Positions 7,566 through 15,700 of a stretch of 64,000 nucleotides of DNA are shown piece after piece (the first letter of the stretch is position 1; each line of letters begins with the position of its first letter). The stretch lies in assembly GCF_003054025.1 (NCBI RefSeq), contig NZ_QBKG01000008.1:26013-90012 (forward strand). The letters run 5' to 3'. The notes under the pieces were generated by a model. The model made no database searches and had not been told where the DNA came from. It saw only the letters and a program-made list of their open reading frames with translations. This DNA comes from Capnocytophaga leadbetteri. Lineage in GTDB: Bacteria; Bacteroidota; Bacteroidia; Flavobacteriales; Flavobacteriaceae. The position numbers were made by a program, and so were the translations under genes.

Positions 7566-8183
7566 TTAATCACACAAGAAGGATAATAGTTGATATACAA
7601 TAGGTGCAGCAGGGTGAGGGATATATAAAATATAAGGTCTTACTTCACGTAAGATTTCTTTAAAATCAATATTTTTAATAAAATGAGAAACCTCACTACT
7701 AAGCTCTTGTTTTTCTTCTATTATTTCAGAAGTATTGAGTGATAAATTATTTCTTTTTTGATAATTATCAAAAATATTTAACAGAGAAACTACTATTTTT
7801 AAAGCATTTTTAGCTTTTTCATTTTTTATTTCAACATTGTTTAAATTTTCAATTAAACTATTTAGATCGACTTTAGAAAGAACTCTATAGAAATTATCTT
7901 TAATTTCTATCTGATCATAAAATTCTCCTGCCTTATGGGTTATTTCTACAAAACTTTCAGCAGTAGTATTATAAATATTTGAGCTTTTTTCTGAAATGAA
8001 ATCAATAGTAGTGCTATATGCTACGCTTGTGCTCTCGACAATATTATCGTATGTTGAGGAGGTATAACTAGCAATGTTATTCCATAGACTTTCTTTGTCC
8101 TTTATATCCTTACATGATATATTTTCTTCCTTCTTTTCAAATAAAGAAATGAATTTATCAAACATTGATTTCTCTTGTTCCAT
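7566..8183 (-). CDS. Hypothetical AT-rich protein
   Basis: 205 residues if started at MEQEKSMFDKF (8183); the frame extends to 8222, but that would overlap the preceding gene. The protein is rich in Ser, Asn, Lys and Glu. Residues 30-95 are amphipathic with repeated S-x-x-Y/T-x-x-I patterns, suggesting long helices. A hydrophobic C-terminus (VRPYILYIPHPAAPIVYQLLSFLC) could be membrane-associated. No family is recognised. It follows the 83-residue gene on the same strand with 20 bases between them, so the two probably form one unit. The base composition is more AT-rich than the housekeeping genes, which fits acquired DNA. Confidence 0.55.
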   Translation of the reverse strand: MEQEKSMFDKFISLFEKKEENISCKDIKDKESLWNNIASYTSSTYDNIVESTSVAYSTTIDFISEKSSNIYNTTAESFVEITHKAGEFYDQIEIKDNFYRVLSKVDLNSLIENLNNVEIKNEKAKNALKIVVSLLNIFDNYQKRNNLSLNTSEIIEEKQELSSEVSHFIKNIDFKEILREVRPYILYIPHPAAPIVYQLLSFLCD

Positions 8184-8203
8184 ACAAATAATTGTAATTG
8201 ATT

Positions 8204-8455
8204 TTACCAAAATTTCCACCAAGGAGAATCGCTTTTCTCTTCAATAGTTATTACATTTGCTGTTAAACTTAGAGTTCTATCTGTTTTAATACCTGGGAAT
8301 TTATTTTTTGCCCAATTTTTTAGAACTTCTTTTCTGTTACCACCCATAAATGAGCGTGCTAAATTGAAATTTTCAGTAATAAAAGTTTCGTTAATTGAAA
8401 AAGCTCCATTAAGTTGTCCTGCTCCTAAAATTGTTACTTTGTACTTTCTAGCCAT
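8204..8455 (-). CDS. Hypothetical small protein
   Basis: 83 residues, MARKYKVTILGAG at the start and SPWWKFW at the end. There is no signal peptide. It looks like a compact alpha/beta domain with a Trp-rich tail. It is the first gene after the structured region 8538-8700 on the same strand, so that region may be its 5' leader. No family is recognised. Confidence 0.5.
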   Translation of the reverse strand: MARKYKVTILGAGQLNGAFSINETFITENFNLARSFMGGNRKEVLKNWAKNKFPGIKTDRTLSLTANVITIEEKSDSPWWKFW

Positions 8456-8537
8456 TCTTTTAATCGTTATTTAGTTTATTATTCCTACTCTTTTACAGGC
8501 TTTTCGGTTTCCGCCTTTATCGTTCACATAAGTACAT

Positions 8538-8700
8538 AAAAAAACGCGGGTACATTCCCTATTACTTTCTCATAGAAGCCCGACCAAAGGCATACAGCAA
8601 AAGTAAAAAGGAATGCCCACGCTTATAACGCAGGCATTTCCACTTCACTTTCCTTGCTGTTAAAAAATTGGTCGTTTTCTATGAAAGGAAAATTGTAAAG
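8538..8700 (-). ncRNA. Rod-shaped structured RNA candidate (6S-like or leader RNA)
   Basis: Between 8565 and 8687 the sequence folds into one long rod. Nested arms pair in order: CATAGAA with TTCTATG, GACCAA with TTGGTC, ACAGCAA with TTGCTGT, AAAGT with ACTTT, and GGAATGCC with GGCATTTCC. Small internal loops separate them. The minus strand has a TTG-N19-TACCTTTG promoter upstream (8811-8782). It also has a GC-rich hairpin option (8545-8558 with 8610-8621) followed by seven T at 8544-8538, like an intrinsic terminator. The terminator option and the rod share 8610-8617 and exclude each other. The rod shape resembles 6S-type RNAs, including the 6S-Flavo motif of Bacteroidota. A leader of the 8455 gene is the alternative. 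Confidence 0.5.
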
Positions 8701-8781
8701 CGAAACGCTAATTTATGTCTTTATGTAATTGTTTTTTCTGTTTCTTTTAAATAGTGTTTAAATGAGTTTTTAAATTCATTG

Positions 8782-8811
8782 CAAAGGTAATGAATTCTTT
8801 GTAATATGCAA
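8782..8811 (-). promoter_or_regulatory. Promoter facing the structured RNA region
   Basis: On the minus strand: TTG (8811-8809), 19 bases, TACCTTTG (8789-8782). It matches the consensus fully and lies just after the stop of the gene at 8843. The first protein gene downstream starts 327 bases away. Confidence 0.75.
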
Positions 8812-8842
8812 GGGGGTGAGAAATAAAATTGTTAAAAAAATA

Positions 8843-9706
8843 CTATTCAACCTTTATGATTTGTCTGCAATCATTAATCCACATAATTATATCAAGATAT
8901 TTTGCATCTTGGTGTTCATCCAAACTTACTGTACCATAAACAATTACGTGGCAACCATTGGGATAATCTTTAATAAGAGAAAATCCCTTACTTACTAACT
9001 TTATTGCAATTGTTTTCTCTTTACCTTCATCTACTATTTTTTCTCCATATAAAAAAAGAGAAGGTTCATTATCATCTCCTATGTGGTAAATATTCCCTTC
9101 AATACAGATAGGATGTCTTTTAGGTTGTTCTTTGTGGACGACTTTTAAAATACCCCCATATTGTTTAAAAGCAAAATAAAAATCTTCCCATTTGACTTGC
9201 TCTTCTCCAAAATACAATGTAAATTGAGATAAATCGGCATCACTTTCCAAATCGTCTCTTAAACGTAATATATCTCTTACTGTTTTTAGATAATTGTTAT
9301 AGTACTTGTTATCAGCAGATATGGTCTTGCTATATCTGTCATAAGGTTGTATGTTGTTATTAGTTTTCGTACTTTTTTGGCTGTAAGGATTTTTTAAACT
9401 CAAAATAAATTTACCTTTTTCAATAGGCAAACATTGTGATTCTGCCACAATTTCCTTTATTCTATTTGAAATATTGTATGGGCAATCTTCTTTATGAACT
9501 GAGGTTTTACTGTCTCTGAAGAAAGCTGAAACGGTAGAAGAATTGCCTTTACTATACCTTCTTATATATGCTTCGACAAAAGAGAGTTTCGCTCCACAAG
9601 AACATCTAACTTCTTTTCTGTCGTTACATTTTTTAAACATTTCTTCATACTCACGAGGAGTAACAAGTTCATTGTTTTCAACAAGTAATGCTTTTTTAAT
9701 CTTCAT
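8843..9706 (-). CDS. Hypothetical protein with zinc-finger-like N-terminus
   Basis: 287 residues from MKIKKALLVENNELV. The frame is open further upstream, but that part contains the promoter at 9733-9762, so 9706 is the likely start. Residues 30-85 hold C-N-D-R, CSCGA and HKEDCPY, a spacing that suits a zinc-binding cluster like the N-terminal finger of CoiA-like proteins. The C-terminal 100 residues look like a small beta-barrel (HPICIEGNIYHIG, HVIVYGTVS). A nucleic-acid-binding role is inference only. It is AT-rich and lies in an accessory segment. Confidence 0.55.
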   Translation of the reverse strand: MKIKKALLVENNELVTPREYEEMFKKCNDRKEVRCSCGAKLSFVEAYIRRYSKGNSSTVSAFFRDSKTSVHKEDCPYNISNRIKEIVAESQCLPIEKGKFILSLKNPYSQKSTKTNNNIQPYDRYSKTISADNKYYNNYLKTVRDILRLRDDLESDADLSQFTLYFGEEQVKWEDFYFAFKQYGGILKVVHKEQPKRHPICIEGNIYHIGDDNEPSLFLYGEKIVDEGKEKTIAIKLVSKGFSLIKDYPNGCHVIVYGTVSLDEHQDAKYLDIIMWINDCRQIIKVE

Positions 9707-9732
9707 AATACTTTTACTTTTAAAATTATTCG

Positions 9733-9762
9733 CAAAAGTATGGGTTTTTTGCTTATTGGCAA
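9733..9762 (-). promoter_or_regulatory. Promoter of the zinc-finger-like gene
   Basis: On the minus strand: TTG (9762-9760), 19 bases, TACTTTTG (9740-9733). It lies 27 bases before the ATG at 9706 and excludes the longer frame to 9868. Confidence 0.75.
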
Positions 9763-9821
9763 AATAAAAGTTCTGACATTTTTTAGGGGTGTTTTTAGCA
9801 AGTTTTTTATAGCCTATCGTG

Positions 9822-9944
9822 CTATGACTCTTTAATTTTAAGGTAGTCTTTAGCTTTTGTGTCAGCAATATCCGTAAGACGCATTTTGCCGTCAGCAGCT
9901 TCTAATTTTAAACTGTTACAACTTGTAACGGTTCCATTTTTCAA
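9822..9944 (-). pseudogene. Short BRO/DinD-like fragment, copy 1
   Basis: The minus-strand frame reads GTVTSCNSLKLEAADGKM then RLTDIADTKAKDYLKIKES and stops at 9822. The stretch NxLKLxAADGKMRLTDxADT is the conserved segment of BRO-N/DinD-type phage antirepressor-like proteins. There is no ATG; an in-frame TTG lies at 9944. It has its own promoter (9949-9979). Compared with copy 2 at 12360 it lacks about 37 bases after the promoter, including the ATG. Full-length relatives have around 270 residues, so this is a fragment or a very short derivative. Confidence 0.5.
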
Positions 9945-9948
9945 ACCA

Positions 9949-9979
9949 CAAAGATAGTAATAATTAGCCAATGAGTCAA
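9949..9979 (-). promoter_or_regulatory. Promoter of BRO/DinD-like copy 1
   Basis: On the minus strand: TTG (9979-9977), 20 bases, TATCTTTG (9956-9949). Confidence 0.6.
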
Positions 9980-9992
9980 TATGTCAATAAAA

Positions 9993-10027
9993 AACTCCCC
10001 GTGCAGTACCATACCACACGGGGATTT
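9993..10027. terminator. Hairpin terminator
   Basis: CCCCGTG (9997-10003) pairs with CACGGGG (10017-10023), extended by A/T pairs with one mismatch. It belongs to the recurring hairpin family and is followed by 8-nt repeats up to the end of the DUF389 gene. Confidence 0.7.
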
Positions 10028-10034
10028 CATTTTC

Positions 10035-10095
10035 TCATCTACCACAATCGCCAAATCGCCAAATCGGCAAATTGCCTAATTGACAAATCGGCATA
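10035..10095. repeat. 8-nt family repeat running into the DUF389 gene
   Basis: Consecutive units such as AAATCGCC, AAATCGCC, AAATCGGC, AAATTGCC, TAATTGAC, AAATCGGC. They continue past 10076 into the gene and encode its last residues and stop. Confidence 0.75.
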
Positions 10096-11392
10096 TTACT
10101 TTCTTATCGCCAAATTTCTCAGCGAGCCATTGTTGCAATCGCGCGGCATCTATTTCTTTGACCACTTCTTTGCCCTTTATAGTATCTTTTTTCAGGGTGT
10201 AGAGCAGTACAGTAGCCGTTTGTAGAGAATCTTTATTAGACAAGTGGTTCAGCTTGCCAAAATAAAAATCGTCTATGCTTGGGAATAATACCTGCATTTC
10301 TTTAGCAAAAGTAGCATCAGTAGGCTTGTATTTTTCCAACTCGTCAGTTAGGTTCTTTATCATCACATCTTTACTAGAGAGCGACGACTTGTTTTTGTTG
10401 ATTTCTAATAGTATTTCTTTATCAATTTCCGATTCTTTTTGTCGTACAATAAGATTGGTATTGAGTAGATTGAAGTTTTTAAGGTTGCTTTGCAGTGTTT
10501 TTAACTCTTCATCGCTAAATTTCTTATCCAAAAACGCTAATTCAATGCTTTTAGGGTTCGTATTGTAGCGTATTTTCTTATAAATGATAGTATAACCACT
10601 GTTTTCAAACTCTGCAGTGATATAGTGTGCCACATTCTCGTGGAATTTCTTCTCTTCTAAAAGACTATAAGCTAAATAGAGGCTGGGAGTGACGATGAGG
10701 ACTACTAGTGTAGTGATAACCACGCGCAAACGCTTGTTAAGCGCCTCATTACCCGTATTCTTAGGGGTGTATTTCAGGTATTTGATAATGAGGAAAGTAG
10801 CAATACCTATGAAGAAGCAGTTAATGCTGTATAGGTAAAAAGCACCTAAAAAGTAACTAATATTGCCGGTGGCCAAGCCAAAACCAGCTGTACAGAGCGG
10901 AGGCATCAAGGCAGTAGCAATAGCTACCCCTGGTATAGGGTTACCTTTATCCTCGCGCGTTAGCGAGATAGCCCCTACCAACCCACCCACAAAAGCGATG
11001 AACACATCGTAAATAGTAGGCGAGGTACGGGCTAAAAGCTCTGATTGCGCATCCTTAAACGGACTGATATAAAAGTAGATAAACGATACTATAAGGCTCA
11101 CTACCGTAGCGATAAGCAAACTGCGTCCTGTTTTTTTCAATAAGTCAAAATCATAGGTAGCTAATGCAAAGCCTGCCCCCACAATAGGCCCCATAAGAGG
11201 TGAAATAAGCATCGCCCCGATAATGACTGCCGTAGAATTGACGTTTAGTCCGATAGATGCAATAAGGATAGCACAAGCTAAAATCCATAGGTTAGCCCCT
11301 CTGAAAGAGATATTGCTGAGGATATCCTCAATTACTTTTTCTTTTTTCTCTTCGCCTTGGTATAGATTAAGTAGGTTTTTTAAGAAACTCAT
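10076..11392 (-). CDS. DUF389 (TIGR00341) membrane protein
   Basis: 438 residues. Residues 30-250 contain about six to seven membrane segments with the family signatures NVNSTAVIIGAMLISPLMGPI and GVAIATALMPPLCTAGFGLA. Residues 255-438 form a long soluble C-terminal domain with coiled-coil character near 325-350. The molecular role of DUF389 proteins is not established. The last residues VICRFVN and the TAG come from 8-nt repeat units; PrmC ends with an almost identical repeat-encoded tail. A TATCTTTG box lies at 11454-11447 on the minus strand. Confidence 0.9.
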   Translation of the reverse strand: MSFLKNLLNLYQGEEKKEKVIEDILSNISFRGANLWILACAILIASIGLNVNSTAVIIGAMLISPLMGPIVGAGFALATYDFDLLKKTGRSLLIATVVSLIVSFIYFYISPFKDAQSELLARTSPTIYDVFIAFVGGLVGAISLTREDKGNPIPGVAIATALMPPLCTAGFGLATGNISYFLGAFYLYSINCFFIGIATFLIIKYLKYTPKNTGNEALNKRLRVVITTLVVLIVTPSLYLAYSLLEEKKFHENVAHYITAEFENSGYTIIYKKIRYNTNPKSIELAFLDKKFSDEELKTLQSNLKNFNLLNTNLIVRQKESEIDKEILLEINKNKSSLSSKDVMIKNLTDELEKYKPTDATFAKEMQVLFPSIDDFYFGKLNHLSNKDSLQTATVLLYTLKKDTIKGKEVVKEIDAARLQQWLAEKFGDKKVICRFVN

Positions 11393-11446
11393 AGTGTTAA
11401 ATAAGTGTTTAGATGTTAGTACTTAAGTAATGTTTTATCTGAACTG

Positions 11447-11454
11447 CAAAGATA
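11447..11454 (-). promoter_or_regulatory. -7 promoter box before the DUF389 gene
   Basis: TATCTTTG on the minus strand, 55 bases before the start codon. A TTG at the standard distance is not seen. Confidence 0.45.
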
Positions 11455-11457
11455 ATA

Positions 11458-11525
11458 ATAATTTACTAATTGAGTATAAGCCGCACAAGCAAATCGTCAA
11501 ATTGGCAAATCGTCAAATTAAAATG
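11458..11525. repeat. 8-nt family intergenic repeat
   Basis: Units such as AAATCGTC, AAATTGGC, AAATCGTC up to the stop codon of the DUF481-like gene at 11518. Confidence 0.6.
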
Positions 11526-12300
11526 AAATATTAAGCGCCACTTCCATAGTGTTGTAGTCCTTTCGTACGGGCACAATAGGGTCGGTGTCGTAGATAAGGC
11601 GATAGGTGCCCACGATGCCTACGGTAGGAGTGATGTTGTAAGTAAGGTCTGCCGCACCTCCATAGCGAGGTTTGTTAAAAGTGCTATCGGGACGGGTTTG
11701 ATATATACCGGTAGTGGTAAGCGTCCATTTTTCAGTCAGTTGGAGTTTATAGCTAAGCGATAAATGTGTTTTGATGCTCCTGCTATAGGCGTGCTCGGGT
11801 GTATTGGCATCGGGGGCAGGGTGTTGCCATTTTTCGTATTCGAAGAACAAGCTCAAAGCGGCAAACATCAGCGAAGACTTGGTGTTAATCAGCCGATAGC
11901 GCGACTGCAAGCCCGTAGAAATCTTGTTGTTCATACCTCTACTCTCAGCCCATTGCGATTCGGCATAAGGATACACCTCAAAAGCGTGGTCTAACAAATA
12001 GCGGTATTCTAAATGCAAATATCCTCCGCTCACGATAAGCATTTTGCCATAAGTAGAGAACTCGAACTTATTGATGAGGTTGATAACCCTATTGCGATTG
12101 AGCAGCAGGTTGAGGTTGGCGGTATTTTTCAGGGTGAAGACATTAGCCTTTTCGGTTTTAAAATCTAAGATAGGCATTAGGTTACCTTGCAGTGTCTTGG
12201 TGCTGTCTATTGTCATTGTAAGGTTTTCCGAGAAGAGCATCTGCGAATAAGTTGCTAGCGAAAAGAGCAATGCGCCCCATAAAAGAAGTAGGTGTTTCAT
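11518..12300 (-). CDS. DUF481-like outer-membrane beta-barrel protein
   Basis: 260 residues with signal peptide MKHLLLLWGALLFSLATYSQ. The mature part is a series of amphipathic strands (NLNLLLNRNRVINLINKFEF, GGYLHLEYRYLLD, HLSLSYKLQLTEKWTLTTTGIYQ) and ends in Phe, as expected for an outer-membrane barrel. The pattern resembles the DUF481/YdiY salt-induced family. It is predicted to sit in the outer membrane; its cargo or role is unknown. A TATCTTTG box lies at 12339-12332 on the minus strand, 31 bases upstream. Confidence 0.75.
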   Translation of the reverse strand: MKHLLLLWGALLFSLATYSQMLFSENLTMTIDSTKTLQGNLMPILDFKTEKANVFTLKNTANLNLLLNRNRVINLINKFEFSTYGKMLIVSGGYLHLEYRYLLDHAFEVYPYAESQWAESRGMNNKISTGLQSRYRLINTKSSLMFAALSLFFEYEKWQHPAPDANTPEHAYSRSIKTHLSLSYKLQLTEKWTLTTTGIYQTRPDSTFNKPRYGGAADLTYNITPTVGIVGTYRLIYDTDPIVPVRKDYNTMEVALNISF

Positions 12301-12359
12301 AGTGATTCTTAAGTTTTTTCTTTTTCGGGGGCAAAGATAGCAATAAATTGTTAATCTGC

Positions 12360-12488
12360 CTATTTCTCAATTTTAAGATAATCTTTCACTTTTGTATCAG
12401 CAACATCAGTAAGCCGCATTTTACCATCAGCAGCTTCTAATTTCAAAGCGTTACAACTTGTAACGGTTTCATTTTCTTCTTTTTTCAT
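12360..12488 (-). CDS. Short BRO/DinD-like protein, copy 2
   Basis: 42 residues: MKKEENETVTSCNALKLEAA then DGKMRLTDVADTKVKDYLKIEK. It is a close paralogue of the fragment at 9822 (same ADGKMRLTD core and the same KDYLKI tail) but has an ATG. A TATATTTG box lies about 25 bases upstream. The core is a conserved segment of BRO-N/DinD-type antirepressor-like proteins, which are normally much longer. The identical tail in both copies argues that the short form was fixed before duplication. It may be a real small protein or a duplicated gene relic. Confidence 0.5.
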   Translation of the reverse strand: MKKEENETVTSCNALKLEAADGKMRLTDVADTKVKDYLKIEK

Positions 12489-12598
12489 TTCAGATGATGA
12501 TTTGTTTTTCAAACAACAAATATAAGCATAATTTACTAATTAGAAAAATTTTTTCTTCCTACCAGTTACATTTGGAAGGATACAGAAAGGATACAGCA

Positions 12599-12691
12599 AG
12601 AGCGAACGATGAGCGAATGATGAGCGAATGATAAGCGAAGGAAAGTCAGCGAGCTGGCGCAGCTGAGTATGTGACGAATGATGAGCGAAGT
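12599..12691 (+). repeat. 11-nt tandem repeat (GATGAGCGAAT)
   Basis: Units GATGAGCGAAT repeat at 12609-12640, with further degenerate copies before and after and again at 12677-12691. The same family reappears at 29511-29560, also just upstream of a DNA repair gene. Confidence 0.75.
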
Positions 12692-12709
12692 TTATCCGTA
12701 TCCTCACAA

Positions 12710-12739
12710 TTGTTAATTTAAGAAATATCCGTACATTTG
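12710..12739 (+). promoter_or_regulatory. Promoter of sbcC
   Basis: TTG (12710-12712), 19 bases, TACATTTG (12732-12739). The start codon at 12756 follows after 16 bases, so the mRNA leader is extremely short. Confidence 0.75.
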
Positions 12740-12755
12740 CCACAAAAAAGATGCG

Positions 12756-15700
12756 ATGAAGATACTATCTGTTTCCCTTTACAATATAGCTTCTATCGAA
12801 GGACCTTTCACGCTTGATTTGGAAGCCGAACCGCTGAAGTCTGTGGGCTTATTTGCTATCACAGGGGCTACAGGGGCTGGCAAATCGACTATCTTAGATG
12901 CTATTTGTCTTGCGTTATATAACGAAACGCCCCGTCTTGCTGCTACCAAAAGCACCCTGAGCATCAACGATGGTACCGGTGAAGTGCAGGTTAATAACGT
13001 TAGAAATCTCCTCCGCAAAGGGGCGACTAATGGTTATGCCAAGGTGGTTTTTCAGGCGGCTGATGCTAAGCATTATGAGGCCGAGTGGCAGGTGCGTAGG
13101 GCAAGGGGTAAGCAGCAGGGAAATCTTCAGCAGGAAACGATACAGCTTACTAATCTGACTGATAATGAGGTGTTTGCTGAGAATAGAAAAACCCTTGTTT
13201 TGGAGAAGATAAGGGAGCTGATAGGGCTTTCGTTTGATGAGTTTACCAAGTCGGTTATTTTAGCACAAGGTGATTTTACTTCCTTTCTGAAGGCGAATGA
13301 CGATAAGCGTTCGGATATATTAGAAAAGCTGACCGGTACCGAGATATACAGTCAGATTTCTATGAAGGTATACGAACTTAGCAAGCAGCACCGCACAGAG
13401 CTTGAACTTTTGGAGCGACAGCTGGCACAGCTTAGTTTCTTATCGTCTGCCGACCGAGAAGCAATAGAAAAGCAATTGGCTGCTGATAGCCAACAACTTA
13501 AGGCGCTTCAGGAGGAACTTGATACATTAAAAGCACAACAGCAGTGGTACGCTGATTATCATTCGCTTTCAGATGGGTATCAGCAGGCTATGGCTGAGAA
13601 AGAAAAGGCTATCACTGAGAGGAGCGCACAAGCTGACCGTTTCTCTCAACTATCTATTATTGAGCAGCTGCAGGCGGTAAAAGCGGATATTCTGCTGCAA
13701 CAGCGGGAGGAAGCACAACTACAGCTTGCCGTGCAGCAGTTGCAAGCCGCTCAGAGCGAGCAGCAACGCTTGGCTACAGACAAAGCAACGGCAGAGGTTG
13801 AGAAATCTACAGCAGCGGAAGAACTCGTGGCTGCCCAGTCGGTGTATGAGACTGCTAAGCCAGCTATCGACAAGGCAAAGGCATTGGAGGTGCGTTTGGC
13901 TGAAGCACAACGGCTGCTAACCGAGAAGCAAGCGCAGCAGCAAGTCCAGATGCAACAGTTGCAGGATAAACAAAAAGAGCTTTTGGCTAAGGAGGAAAGT
14001 ATAGCAAAGGGCGAGCAATACAAGCAAGAACGACAATCGTGGCTAAATGAAAATGCGGCTTATAAGTTGCTCAGAGACAACTATCAATGGTTGCAGGCAT
14101 TGGCTGTAGAAAAGGAAGAACTCTCGAGGCTTATGGCTGAAAATGCTGATAAAATGGCTCGTTTAGAGGTTCAATATGAGGCACTTCCGCTCAAAGAAGC
14201 GACTTTTACCCTTGAAGAGGTATTGCAACAGCAAAAAGACTACCGAAACCAGCTGCAAGTCTATCAGGCGGATAGGCTTTTGGCACAGCATATTCAGACC
14301 TATACTACTCAGAAAGAGGCTTCGGAAGCGCTTATTGCTGAGGGAGAACAACAGGTAGCAGAGTTGGCTGCAGCTCTTATTGGTTTGCAAAAACAGCTTT
14401 CTGAGGTGCAAATTGAGTGTAAAACGGCAGAGCGCATATATGAGCGCACTCGCGAGGAGAACTCGCAAAATATAAGCTTATTACGCGAAAAATTGGTAGA
14501 GGGTGAGGCGTGTCCGCTCTGTGGGTCGCTGCATCACCCTAGTGCACATAAAGCTATTTCTGAGCAACTGGTCGATACGGTGAAACAAGAATGGGAGGCA
14601 GTGCAGCAGCGTTTGGCTACCCTCTCTAAGTCGATAGCACAGAAAGAGGCAACACAGCAAGCTACCCTTGAACGCATAGCCGAGGCGCAGGAGCAACAGG
14701 CGTGCTATCATCAGCTTGTAACCGAGACGCAAAGTCAATTGCAGCAGTCGGCTTTTTATAGCACTTATCCTGCGGAGGGGCTACAGGCATACCTCGAGCA
14801 GTGTTGTGCTGACACGCAAGAACGTTTGGCGGAAAGTGAAATGCTTTTTGGGCAACTTAGTCGCCTAAAGGATTTTACTACACAAAAAGAAAGCCTTGTG
14901 GCTAAAAAAGAGGAGTACCGCAAACAAGAAGAAGGACAACTGAAGCAGCTCGGTACTTTGCAGCTTTCAGAAGCTATGCTACGGCTCTGGAAAGAGGATA
15001 CTGCAGCTTTTTCTTCTGAAGTAACAAAGGCTAAAACGGAGTACACTCAGCAAGAAGCGCACTTACAAAAGGCAGTTGAACGGCTGCAGTTGCTTTATCA
15101 AGAACAATCGTCTCTCGCTACTGAAGTAACGGCTTTAGAAAGCCAACTTACGCAACTACAGACTACCCTACAGACAGATACAACACAATATGAAGTGCTT
15201 AAGGCTGAACGCCAATCTTTATTAGAGGGGGAAGAGGCTGCTAAGGTAGAAGCGACTTTGCAAGGGACACTTGCTGCGGCTAAAGCGCGTTACGAAGCAG
15301 CGCAAGACCATTACAACTCCCTTTTGCTAAAAGTAACAGCTAATGATAAGACGGTAGAGTCGCTCGCAGAACGGCAACAGCATAGTAGAGAGCGCATCGC
15401 TGAAGCTACCGAAAAGATAAACAATTGGATAGCGACCTATTATCCTGAGCAGCAGGCGTACCTCCACGCACATAAGGTAGAATGGGCTAATCGAAGTCAC
15501 GAGTGGTTACAGTCTGAGCGGGCAGCCCAGCAGTCGCTTGAAGAGCGGATAGCCAAATACGACACGCTTTCTAAAGAAAAACAACAGCAATTAGAGGCGC
15601 TAAAGGATAAACGCCCGCTATCTCTTTCTGAAGAGAAAACTATAAAGATATGTGAGGAAAAGATGGCGGCAGAAGAACCACTACAGCAGCAGGTGATAGC

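Noticed and set aside
9707..9868. N-terminal extension of the zinc-finger-like protein
   Set aside because: The extension covers a full consensus promoter (9733-9762), so translation starts at 9706.
12182..12370. Minus-strand frame of 62 codons at the start of the DUF481-like gene
   Set aside because: It overlaps the signal peptide region of that gene and the promoter box and has no family.
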